Shown here: positions 47,056 to 58,305 of the stretch, piece after piece
Numbering within the stretch: the first letter of the stretch is position 1
Layout: every line of letters begins with the position of its first letter
NCBI RefSeq assembly: GCF_016802725.1
Contig: NC_052664.1
Coordinates: forward strand, 17,008,405 to 17,072,404
Origin: Solenopsis invicta
Taxonomy: Eukaryota; Arthropoda; Insecta; Hymenoptera; Formicidae
Direction: 5' to 3'
DNA: 64,000 bases
Notes under the pieces: model-generated
The model's input: the letters and a program-made list of their open reading frames with translations, nothing else
Database searches by the model: none
What the model was told of the DNA's origin: nothing
Position numbers and translations under genes: made by a program

Positions 47056-48690
47056 GACTGACAACGTTTTACGTTACGCTACGCTGCTACGAGAGATCGT
47101 TACGCAATTTGATTCGGGAAAGAATGAACCGGCTATTTGGGAACTCTCTCTTTCCCCTCAGGTCTAGTGGATCTTTAAGTCCGATTTCCGATGTATGTAT
47201 TATAATTATATGATAAATGGTTTAAATAAATTTAGATGCGTATATCCTGTGTACTCCTGTACGCTTAGATAATGGATTACCACTTTCTTCATTGATCTGA
47301 TATGATAAATATAATTAATATTTTTTTATACTGCACACACATTTATTCCAGAACGTTCACTTTATACAGAGAAAAAAAGAAAACAAGTATTGTTATATGT
47401 CGCGACACGTATTTCAATAAATCAATAAACCGTCTACCCTTTTTTTTTATTGTTTGATCCTTTTCCAAATTTTTGATATTATTAGTTTATTAATCAAACA
47501 GATTACTGTATTGCTCATCGATCCTGATGTTTTCTCTTTGTAAGAAATCGAACTAATCAATATTTTCTACATTTATAATGCTTCATGCATTGGTTATAGT
47601 TTATCAAAACGACCACCTCTAATGTTGAGTAGAAGATTAATTTGGATCCAAATTAACCTTAAGTTAACGTCTCCCTTAACTAACACCTTGTACTTTTACT
47701 CAATAAAGCTCGTAACACCACAATTGTCGGTTTATTTCACATATCACAACTTACGTAGCATCTCGTTCGTAATAGTATGTATTTTACCAAAAAAAAATAT
47801 TATGGTCTGCTGGAATAAAGTCGAGACGATTACAATATTCGTCAAAAAAATACTGGCTTTTAGCTGCAATGCTGCGAGAGCAGCTGTTGGCAGATGAGTT
47901 GCTCGCTGCCATACAATAGTTGAGTGCAACAGGAGAATCTCTTTTTGCAGTACAAAACGCGCTTGCATATGGTCATGCCTTTGATAGCAATCGATACACG
48001 CGTGCGAATTTTTTTGAGTGCCAACACAATGGCAAGAAAGGCAGGGAGTTATTACGATACCAGTTATTGCAACAGAGTGCATATAGGCCCACGGTAGCGC
48101 AGTTGCGTTGCTCGCATGGATACCTTAAACTGTCCCGCAGGGAACGCGGGGATACGTGATAACCGCGAGCACGGTGAACGCGTGATACAGCGTCGCGTGT
48201 AAAAATGTAAAGCTTTTTATCTCGATGGTAAAGGTTCAAAAAGGACGAGATTCTGGTCGAGTCGCAATCACCGTTATTTATGTTGTTCATGTGAGTCATT
48301 GGCAGCATGCCAGATAAATAGAATCGATTATGGTTTAACTACATAATACGTTTTACCGCAAATCGTACGAGCACAGTTGATTTACTTAACACCCACGTAT
48401 TGGATTTGCATGGCGTCTAGACTGTTACTTAATAATTCCCAGCGTATGCAAAGAAAAGAGCAAACGCCGATATCCTGTTAATCATACAGCAGATGAATCT
48501 CATAAAAGTTTGATTAATAAGAAAGCAATTCCATTTTGTAAGATCATTGTCATGCAGGACTTAAGAATTTAACAAGAGATAATAAATTTTACAAAAATAT
48601 CAAAATATGTTAATGATTCTTTGTAAGAAAAGAGTGTAATACAATAAATATAAACAAATACATATAATAATAATAAAATAAATCATATTA

Positions 48691-48720
48691 AATAGAGAAC
48701 TTCGACCGATATGTGAAAAC
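48691..48720 (+). repeat. Dispersed 30-bp repeat, copy 2
   Basis: AATAGAGAACTTCGACCGAT then ATGTGAAAAC. Partner of 39922-39951. Confidence 0.5.
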
Positions 48721-48914
48721 GCAATATAAGCAATCGAAATGTTTATTAATTAAAATAATAAAGTAATTTTATATGTAGTAGAAACAAAGATACAATCTAC
48801 AAAGAAGAGTTTGTATATTTATTCTTACGTAAGCACTTTTCACGAAGTGCGTAATATTAGTAAAAAAAATGCCAATATTTAAAGTACTCGTTCCGTTTGT
48901 GCGCGCCCTGGTTC

Positions 48915-48941
48915 TGTGTGTGTGTGTGTGTGTGTGTGTGT
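48915..48941. repeat. (GT)n microsatellite
   Basis: Uninterrupted TG dinucleotide run. Confidence 0.95.
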
Positions 48942-50089
48942 ACTATTGGTTTACTTTAATCTGCGTAAAACATTCTCAAGCACAAAAGGGACTCGCAAAG
49001 GGTCGTTTGAAGATTTCCAGACCTCCACTTGTGGATCGTGGTAACGACAATGTCTTTCAGTTTTCCACATGGAAAACTAAAAGACAAAGAAGACCGCTGT
49101 AAATCTCATTTACAATATGTATTTTTGGAAAGAACATTTTTTTTAACTTAACATTTTTAAAATGTCACTTTTTCATCCTTGAAGAAGTATTCTGCTATAC
49201 GTTTTATCGTTACTGTTAATTATTTTTTTTCGTCGTTTTCAAATTTAAGCAAATAAAATTTAAAAGCGCAGCAAAATGCACTGAACAAAATTTTTATAGC
49301 TTCAGAAAAATTCACAAGTTTAATTCGGCAAATATAAAAAAAAAAAATACATATTTGCTTCTCCATTATGTAAGGAACAGAAACACTGGTGCTTCATCGT
49401 TTTATATTTAATAAAAATGTAAAATAATTACGCGTTTTCATAGCAAAGATTATTTCAAAAAGAACAATCAAAAAGTATCACCGTTAAAATGTCAGCAGTT
49501 CATTATTTAAGGATGTTCTTAAATCATCGCGCTTTGCATTGGTAAATAGGCCGCTCCAAACGCATCGCATAAGATTCTATTGTTAGAGGCGAGGCATGAA
49601 ACGACTTCACGGTGGACGTTAATTTCCCACCGGAAAAATGTTCACGTAGGCGTGAAAGCGCGAGAAAAAATGCCAGCTTGAAGATCGAATGAAATCTATT
49701 CATCACTGACGACTGATTCGAAATGTCAAGTTGAGGAATTTAATTCCTAAATGCATACACAATTATGTAATGTTCAAACACAGTGATATGTTATTTTTCA
49801 TGTGTTAAAAAATATGATACAAAAACATGTGGTGCAAAACGTTATTTTGTGACGATCGAGTATGTCCTGTCATCTTTTAATACGGTGCAGATGGCGGCTA
49901 GTTTGCCGTATCCTAAAAAAATATTTCTTCAATAGATAATAATTTTATAAAAAAATTCTGCTAATTATTTTTGAACAGACAAAATAAACCTAGAATGCAA
50001 CAATCGCATTCGCGCAAACTCCGTATCCTAGAAATAAGGAAATATTTTTTCCCGCTAAATTTGTCGAATGCACTAACTACAGTAGTGCA

Positions 50090-50500
50090 GGTGTAACGAA
50101 GGCCCCGCTGCATTCGTTCAGGCGATTTAAGGGCCACTGAAAGGGAGGGACATCCAATAGGTAACTTCCCCCAATAGATACAAAGGCGCAGGTATATCCG
50201 AGCTCAACATGAGGGTCACGGCGGTGACTACCTGCTGGATTTTAAACAACCTGAAGTCGGTCTGCCGCCTAAATTGTTAAGCCGGTGTGGGGATTAAGCG
50301 GGTTTCAGGTGCGCGCCAGCGATGGAGGAAGCATCAACGATCATCCATTCGTATTCAGCCATGTGTGACTTCGTAGCAGAAGACCTGTTTTTAACCCCTC
50401 GCGTGAAGACTATTTACATCCGAGATGATACCGGCGCTCCAATTGCACCCGAGTGTTTGGTTTCGAGTGTGCAACACGAGAGACAGCTTTAGAGAAATCT
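50090..50500. promoter_or_regulatory. GC-rich island with E-boxes (candidate enhancer or exon)
   Basis: GC content rises sharply against AT-rich flanks. CAGGTG E-boxes occur at about 50087 and 50307. CAG|GTATAT near 50190 and CAG|GTGCGC near 50308 could serve as plus-strand splice donors. A 56-codon plus-strand ORF lies inside (50322-50492). Confidence 0.3.
50322..50492 (+). CDS. Small ORF (56 aa), unknown, possibly not coding
   Basis: ATG at 50322 in a good context (GCG before, G after), ending TAG at 50490-50492. The peptide starts MEEASTIIHSYSAMCDFVAED and continues with a mixed, non-repetitive composition that does not look like translated AT-rich noise. No signal peptide, membrane segment or known domain is seen. 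It lies opposite to echinus in a GC-rich island. A chance ORF in GC-rich sequence is the main alternative. Confidence 0.25.
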   Translation: MEEASTIIHSYSAMCDFVAEDLFLTPRVKTIYIRDDTGAPIAPECLVSSVQHERQL

Positions 50501-50621
50501 TGAGCTGCCGTTATCATTAGATTACGATAAAAACTCTTAGTCGGCAACTGTGAGATTTTTTAATTCTGATTCTCAAGACTATGCTACATAGTATAATAAT
50601 TATACTAATTTACAGTCAACT

Positions 50622-50766
50622 CTTGAAAAGAAGAACTGATAAAGTGTTTCAATAAACTGATTTCGTCTTGACAATATTTCATCAGTTACTGATGCAGTAT
50701 CATTAATAGTTACTGATATAATAATCAGTTTATTGAAACACTTAATTAGTTTTTCTTTTTTCAAAG
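50622..50766. mobile_element. Short inverted-repeat element (about 145 bp)
   Basis: The arms of about 40 bp, built around AAGTGTTTCAATAAACTGATT and AATCAGTTTATTGAAACACTT, are flanked by the matching CTTGAAAAGAAGAACT and AGTTTTTCTTTTTTCAAAG. The interior carries two direct copies of AGTTACTGAT. It is typical of a tiny MITE. No clear target duplication. Confidence 0.7.
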
Positions 50767-51433
50767 GAAAAATTATTTTGAATCAAACGTACTTCTAACA
50801 GATTTTTACATGCTAAAAACAATGTAAACCAAATTTCATCAACACGTTAGGTTACCGAAATAATTAAGTTTAATGTGTAAAATTTTTTTCTACAATATTT
50901 GAAATTTTCCGTAAACAAAATCAATTTATTATTCTTTAATTAAGTTATTAAAATAAAATATTTAAATACGGAATTTCAAGATAACGTTAATCTTTCTTTT
51001 AGAATTTCAAATAATGCAAAAAAATTACTTTTGCACATTAAATATCAAACTTATATATCAAAAACCTAACGTTCTAGCAAAAATTGATTCTTAGCATCGT
51101 TTTCAGCACTTAAAAATTGAAGAAACTCCTTTTTTTATATATGAACCATACAGACTAAGTATCAGTTGTATAAGCGATTAAAAGAGACCGAGTTAGCTTG
51201 AAAGTAATCTCACGAACGTTATTTGAATAAATGGTATTAGAAAGGTAAATAATTATTTATATATCTCTGTTTCCCGTTTGCCTTCGGTCTTATTGATATT
51301 TCTTTGATATATTATATACAATAACGAGCAAGATTTACAAAACAATATTTACAAAACAGCTCCTCTAGCTCTTTACATAATTGTTTCAATTTGTAATTTA
51401 TTTTATTTAATAACTAACTGTCATATCTTTCAG

Positions 51434-51501
51434 GCAAATCTGTGTTTCTTTTAATGGAAATTCGAATTTGCCCGATTTGAAATCATGAAGATGAACTGCA
51501 G
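51434..51501 (+). other. Candidate plus-strand exon
   Basis: A strong acceptor (CATATCTTTCAG|GC, ending 51433) and a strong donor (TGCAG|GTGAGC, from 51502) enclose 68 bp whose last bases are ATGAAGATGAACTGCAG. This could be a 5' exon with a start codon for an antisense transcript. No partner exon was identified, so the evidence is splice-site strength only. Confidence 0.2.
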
Positions 51502-51547
51502 GTGAGCCGAGCTACGAAGTGGGGAATAAATGTCAACCTCAGAGCAG

Positions 51548-51646
51548 ATGAGCCACGCATTCTCGGTCTTCGTGATCGAATCACACGGTGAAAGGGAAGG
51601 GTTTCTCGTGAAACGTGCCGAGCGCAGAATACCAGCACGACGGTAG
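51548..51646 (+). CDS. Tiny ORF (32 aa), unknown, possibly not coding
   Basis: ATG at 51548 to TAG at 51644-51646 in a GC-rich island. The peptide begins MSHAFSVFVIESHGE and ends with a basic tail (KRAERRIPARR). Recorded because of its position just downstream of a good splice donor. Chance is the default explanation. Confidence 0.15.
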   Translation: MSHAFSVFVIESHGEREGFLVKRAERRIPARR

Positions 51647-54600
51647 ACTGCTCATCTCCCATGATTTATGCAACCTCATTGAAGACGATGCTATATCCCC
51701 GTCGACGATTCGTATTCGTTCCGCCGTCGTCTCGTTACGGCATCCAGCAAAATCTAGATCGTAAAAGGCGAATCCAAAGTTGGAACAACGATGGAAGCTG
51801 TCTCATTGTCGCATGAAGGATGATTCCAACATAAAACCCACGAGAATATTGTGAGTTTTATTTTCAGAAGATTACAAGCCATTTTCTCAAAAAATTAATT
51901 TGTCATAAATCATATTGGAACACTTTAGAGCGCTTGAATGTATTGCTCGATGATAATGGAGGAAGAAAATAAAAACATTGTGGTTTTGATTTTGATCGCA
52001 ACGAAAAATCAAAATAAAAATAAAGTAATTTGCAATCGAACATGTCATAAATAAATTCTTAGTTTAGTATTTAAATTTCATGAATGACATTACAAGAGAG
52101 AGAGAAGAAAGAAGAGAGATACAAAACATATCAACTGCAATACAATATGCAACTCATGAATCTTTCAAATACGAAGTGATATGACTATTTCATTGAGAAT
52201 TCTCTCAACATGTGTAATAGATCAGGAATAAATGTGTTTTGCATATTAGGATAGCAATAATAAAAGATTTACGCGTCTGTGGAAAACACATCCATCTTTT
52301 ACATAGAAAAATGCTCGACGTGCGAGAATTGATGGAAACCTGATGCTTAATAGAAAATACGAACATCATAAAATAGATTAGATGTCCAGATCTAGATTCT
52401 TGCGAAATACATATGCGAGAAGTTTGCTATAACTGTAGACTCGAGATTGCATAGCTCGCCTGGTTTGGCCGTTTCCGGAAAGTTGTTAGGCAAATGAATG
52501 CACGGGCACTTCCCACAAGAAGGTAACAACCTGAAAAGAAACCGCTAGCATCCGATATGTTCTCTCACCGTAAATAAGATTCGACATATAATTAAAATTA
52601 TGTTCTTTACTCATGTGTCTATGATTTAATCTCATGAAAATTTTGTTTCTCAGCAATACTTTCTTTACTTATTAATTCACTTTTTATTCGTTATTCCTTT
52701 TACAAATTTCGTTCGTTTGATCGTTTTCTTTTATGAGATAATTGTTCTAAGGTCGTCTTCGCATGAAAATTCTAGTAACAATAGTCATATTAAAATTCAG
52801 GATTTAACATCACCATCGTAAATGAATGGCGAATTAAGAGACTTTTCCGGCTTTAAAAAATGAATTTTCTTTTTGTTTGCATTTGAAGTTGAAGAAGACG
52901 ATTTGAATAAAGGAACGATTTATTATATAATCTTGATATATTGCAAAATAACTAGAAGTGCATTGAAACTTTCGTTATATATGAATAAAACAAAACTAAA
53001 GCTTTAAAAACATTTGACTCGAAACCATGTTCTTCGAACCTATAGAAGTGATAACTAAAAAAATTAATCAAACATCTTTTTTGTTCTTTTGATTCTAACA
53101 CTTTTGCGCATGTTTGGAACTAAAATTATATTTTTATTCCACAAAAATTTGATTTTTTTGCAAACAAAAAAGTAACAAATTTTTTTCTTTATCAACTAAA
53201 TTTTTTTTAAATAACACTATTTCTATAAATTCCATGCAATTAACTTTGTTTTGTTTCCAGACATAGAGATATTCATATCATTAATAAAAATTGAAAAAAT
53301 TGAGTTTTTAGATCATTTCCAGAGGCTCAACCACTTACATAGTAAAGGCACAAATTTTTGATGGCTATTAATTAGACTATTATTTGGAAATATTAACGTG
53401 TGTATGTGTGTGTACTATAATTAAAATTTTTGTTGTTTATATATCATATAATTGGAAAAACCCTGCATCTTTCTATACAGAACAGATTTCTCAAAAAATA
53501 ATGAGAATAGGCTAATGTTAAGACGGCAAAAAGGTGATAGACCTTTTACGAAGATATATATTCTGATAATTTAAAAATCACATATATCGCGCCAATGTTG
53601 TTATTATATCGTGAAAATAACATGCACGTGCTACAAGTCTGAATGAAAATAAGAACTAAGAGGTGTATATTTATATTGAATTGTATAGAGGTAAGGGGAA
53701 AGTGCAATCACTGCATCTGCGTGCACCTGCAGCTCGATCGCTTCCTACAAGGTTTAGTAGGCGAATTCCGACGGCGACGAGCCCAAGGCAATCAGCATAA
53801 TTATCACCGACAAAAAAGACAAACTCATTGATTACTTCGAACCGACAAGTACTCAATCATTACGCTCAAATAATCCGATAGTAAATTTAAAAAAATTGAA
53901 ACTAACAAGATTGAATCTGGCCGCGGAATGTGATCCAATCTGAAATATAAATTACTGAAATAGCGAAGAAAGTGTAAGTCATTCATAAATTATATAACAA
54001 AAAACAAGAAAATTTCAATTTGTCCATGTTTTTTTAATGATGCATTTTTCATTTATCGCACATTTATCAATTTATCATATAAAACCAGCAAATTTTTTTT
54101 TTTTTAATTTGGAAAGCAACATGAACAAAGAGTTACAATTGTATTGCCAGACGGCAATTTTCGGAGACTTTCATGATACTACTATTGTTTTCCCCTTCTT
54201 CGTGCGAAGCGTTAGTCGAGTCTCTCTACTTTCCAAGGTGCTACCCGCACGTGCGCCGTTCACCGCGATAAGAAGAAGAAAACGACGACAACGACGACTA
54301 CGACGCAGAAGGAAAAAAGAAACAAAATGCCACGAAGAGCGGGCGCAGAGAGCGGCAGTGTGAGGGCAAAACTGGTTTCCTCTACGCTGTTATGATGGCG
54401 ATGCCGTCCACGAGGCGGCATCAACGAGACGACGTTTATACGCACGTGGCGGGATGGCGAGATTAAAGCGGAATCATCATTTGATTTAATGCCTTAGTCT
54501 AAGCAAGACGATATCGAGAAAATGTCTGAATTGAACGCGCGAAAGAGCGGAAATTGCGCAAAAACGATTTTGCAATGCACAACCGTGCACGGTTCACGTG

Positions 54601-56003
54601 GAATTCCCGGTGAACGTATCCGCTCCAGTATTCGCTCGTCAATTCCGAGCATGTAACAAAAATTCATTGTATATTAATGTGACATAGATTTTTTATTGCT
54701 CGTAGGCTTTTAGAAAACATTATGCTTCATATTATGCGACATCCATGAAAGACGCGGGACATATGTATATTAGGTGTATAAATTAATTCAGTGCCTTTAC
54801 TTTGACATTTTGTAACTCTGATCCAAATTTAAATTTTTTTTTCTGTCTTATGGCAATTTGAAAGTGCCAACCTCGAGCTTTCAAAACCGCTATAATAATT
54901 GGCGGATCTGCCGACATACCCTCAGAGAACAACAGTAAACCTAATGAGCGTCCGAAAAACAGTATTTGAGACGCTGCATTTTTCTTGCATGTCATGAAAA
55001 AGTAGTGCCGTTGAAGCCACAGAAACGATTTGTTTTGCTCTAAATAAAGATGCCAGTGTCTCATAAAACGTGCAAAAAATGGTATCAGAGTTTCATAGTA
55101 AATTTTATTTTACAGCAAAGAAAATGAAAGACTTTATCTATTGGATGGGAAAATTCTCCTTCATGCAAACTTTTCTCCAGAGTTAGCCCTCGAAATACCA
55201 CCTGTTTCAGTCGTCCCAACATCACCTGTCTGATATACAATACATTATTAATTTAGTTAAAGACGTCAAAAAAAGTCTTGAAAATTTTATCGATTTAAAA
55301 CTGCTAAGTTCTTTTTGCGAGAATATTTATCAGCTACTTAGTGATAAGATAAAGTTATAGAAAATAATGGAAATTATTTTAAACATTAGACGTTTATTTG
55401 ATTTTTTTGTGAATAATTTTTGATTCTTATAAAAAAAACATTGAATTAATTTATATTATACCTAACATATGATAAAGATATATTTGAATATAATGATCGA
55501 TTCAGACCGGTTTAATTATCTATAAACAATTCTACAATTGTCTTTTTATTCTTAGAAAAATGAATCACTTTTGTTATCTTCGTACGTTGGCATAAAGAAA
55601 AATTGACTGTCAGCGAAGTAGGTTGTTTTGTAACGACGTAAGGAGGATGAGTTTCATGCACTCGGTAGATGGGTTAATACAGCTGACATGCATTTTAACC
55701 GCGCGCAAGAGGAACCGCGAGGAACCGCGAGTATCCAGCGCGAGAAGAGAAAACCCGTTGTTTTCGTGCCTGCAGAAGACCGTACTATCTGAAGAAAAAG
55801 AAAGAAGAGAAAGAAGGGGAGAGGCAGAAAAGGAGAGATGATATGCGAGAGGAGAATCAGCCGGGAGGTGGAGAACCGGTTCTCCAAGAGGCCAAGAAGC
55901 GACGGAGTTGTATATATGAGTAGTAAAGGAGGCTAGCGTGGCCTGTTACGAGAGAGAGAACCGGTTCCACGATTCAAACAAACTGGAGTAAAAGTGTATT
56001 GTA

Positions 56004-56021
56004 TCGTCGTCGTCGTCGTCG
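56004..56021. repeat. (TCG)n microsatellite
   Basis: Short perfect trinucleotide run in a GC-rich patch. Confidence 0.9.
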
Positions 56022-57539
56022 AATTCGCCAAATTGTCTCGCGCACTTCCATGTTTACAATCCGTAGCACGCAATTGGACTGGAGAAAAATAGTCGCGATT
56101 TTCTGTAATAAAGAATAACATACCGTAAAACCACAGATACAAACATGTTTCTCGAAAGAAGACCATGTTTAACAAATTAAAATCAATTCTCGTTTTATTA
56201 AAAATTCATATTTTGATAGCGCAATTACTTGATACCTTCCTGGATACAAATATTGAGACTGCGTCTTTTATAAGTCGCTATGTATAAGAGCCTTTCCTCT
56301 GTCGAAGGCAAACAAGTTTCCGGACTAGAATCATTATCCTCTTTCGATTAGAAATGTCATCGCAACTTCTCCTTTTCTTTTATTGATTGTAAAAGCTAAA
56401 CAGAAATAAATCTTATACATGGGAGATTAAATAACAAAACTATCAAAAATTAATTATTGTTCACAATATGCTGTTCAGAGTTTTGTCTCAAATTATTAAT
56501 CATAAATATTAAGTTTAAATAAGTTTATCTTTAGTTCGTTATTTGATTCTGCGCTCTCTTCTTTCACAGTAGGAATCAGTTACTCCATTGTGCTATTGTT
56601 CATTGTCCTTTAGCTCAATCGATCGAAAGTTCGCGGTTGATTTTGCATAACAAAAGATCGATATTAACGAATATGCTGCTATAATGTTGCAACAGTATCT
56701 CTGAATGTGAAATTTACTTGCACTTCTAAGATTTAATTAATCTTATACAAGAAAGTTTTAATTAAGTATAATCGCCATATTTTATTTTGCTAAGTAGCGC
56801 GTTACAGATGCAATTAAATACCGCTATGATACACAGATAAAAATAATTTTCAACAAAAAAGTAAATGACATGAAGTGTTTTTTGTACCATATCACATTAG
56901 GATACATTCTTAAACCTATGTATTACAGTTATCGGATGTCCCCGTTTTTTGGTGAGTCCCCGATTTTCTCTGTCCCCGAATTTGTACTTCATGTCTCTTT
57001 AAATTTCTATTCTCGATTTATTAACACAAGATTATAACTCGTTATTATAACTTCTTTACTAAATATAATTAATATAGACTAATTTCATAGATCAAGACTA
57101 AAAGCAGAAAATGTTCAAGTTATGTTGACCATTCTAACGAACCTTCTCATGAGCTGCCGTCAAGTTCAGACAGAATAAATTTTAAAAAATGTACAGCTCA
57201 GAGAAAAATATAATTAAATTTCTAAGTAAAATAAATCTTACAGTTTTTATGTGCTACTGATAGTAACTTTAAAAATGGCAAACCTCTAAAACATTTTTAA
57301 TATTAAACTCTGGTACACTTACAGTACAGTTTGTTAAACAAAATAAAATAGCGTATAAAATAATTAGTTTTACGTACGGATTATCATTTCGCGTGTGTCA
57401 TCATATTTCGCGAAAGAAAATTGAAACTCATCTCCGGATTTAGTAAAAATATCTGATAACCTTACTAATGGCGAAAAACATTATTGCATGCCGTACCGTA
57501 AGTATGAATTGCGAAAGGAACAAACACCTCGGTAAGTCC

Positions 57540-57730
57540 ATTGGGATTGACCTTTACCACCCTTCTTCTGCTTTTCGTAAAAAACCAATCCAAGGACAAA
57601 GGCAGCGCGGGAAAGGTTCCTATTGGTGCGCAGTTCCCGCGAATTTATATCAAGGGTGATTTCAACGGCGGCCATCGTGGCGGGAAGATGGTCTGATGGA
57701 CCCCGCCATGCTGCGCAAGATGTTATTAGC
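57540..57730. promoter_or_regulatory. Promoter-like island with E2F, CCAAT and YY1-type motifs
   Basis: Within about 110 bp: CCAATC (57585), GCGGGAAA (57606-57613), ATTGG (57621), TTCCCGCGAA (57633-57642), GGCGGCCATC (57667-57676) and GGCGGGAAG (57679-57687). Paired CCAAT boxes with several E2F sites are typical of cell-cycle promoters. No downstream exon was recognised on either strand, so the gene it would serve is unknown. Confidence 0.4.
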
Positions 57731-57999
57731 ATCAGAAGTCCATTTACTCTTAAAAATTTAAATCTCCCACGTCGCTGGAATGTGTCTCGTAACGAAAGTA
57801 TCTTTTCGAACATATTCGAACGTAATTCGAATATATGCTAGGTCAAGTTTTAACATTTTCATATTATAATTACAAACATTACTACTTTACAACAAACATT
57901 AACCTGTTTATATATTCTACATAACCTCAATTGCTCGATATTATCTGAAAGTATATTCTTAATTTTCTTAAAGCGACCAAAAGATAAAAGCATGATCTT

Positions 58000-58305
58000 C
58001 CATCGTTTGCATAAGATTTGGGACGACGCGACGCGCATATTCGAAGGAGCTCTCTCCTGGATAGTACGAGTGAGCGGTTCTTTGTTCCTCTTCGTGGACG
58101 CGGACCGAGGTCAAACGAAACGTGAGCGAGAGTGGTCCACGGCAGTCCACGGTCGCAGCTTCACAAACCAGTTTTCGTTAAAAAGATCTGCTCGGCGGCG
58201 CCACCGTACGATCGCTGTAAGCGCGCCTTCCGCGCGGGACCGCGTTCTCCAGGGCGGGAGGATGTTGACCCGTAGACGCCATTTTGAATCACGGTTTACG
58301 TGATC
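58000..58305. promoter_or_regulatory. CpG-rich island with YY1/Pho-like site
   Basis: GC- and CpG-rich block ending in CGCCATTTTG (the complement of CAAAATGGCG, a YY1/Pho-type motif) and the inverted repeat ATCACG-GTTTA-CGTGAT. It is followed at 58379-58390 by the perfect palindrome CTCGATATCGAG. ORFs on both strands in the block have no recognisable domain. Confidence 0.35.

Noticed and set aside
48513..48545. Minus-strand reading NCFLIN, resembling the USP cysteine box
   Set aside because: Flanking codons do not match the family, no phase 0 donor follows and the frame is not coding-like.
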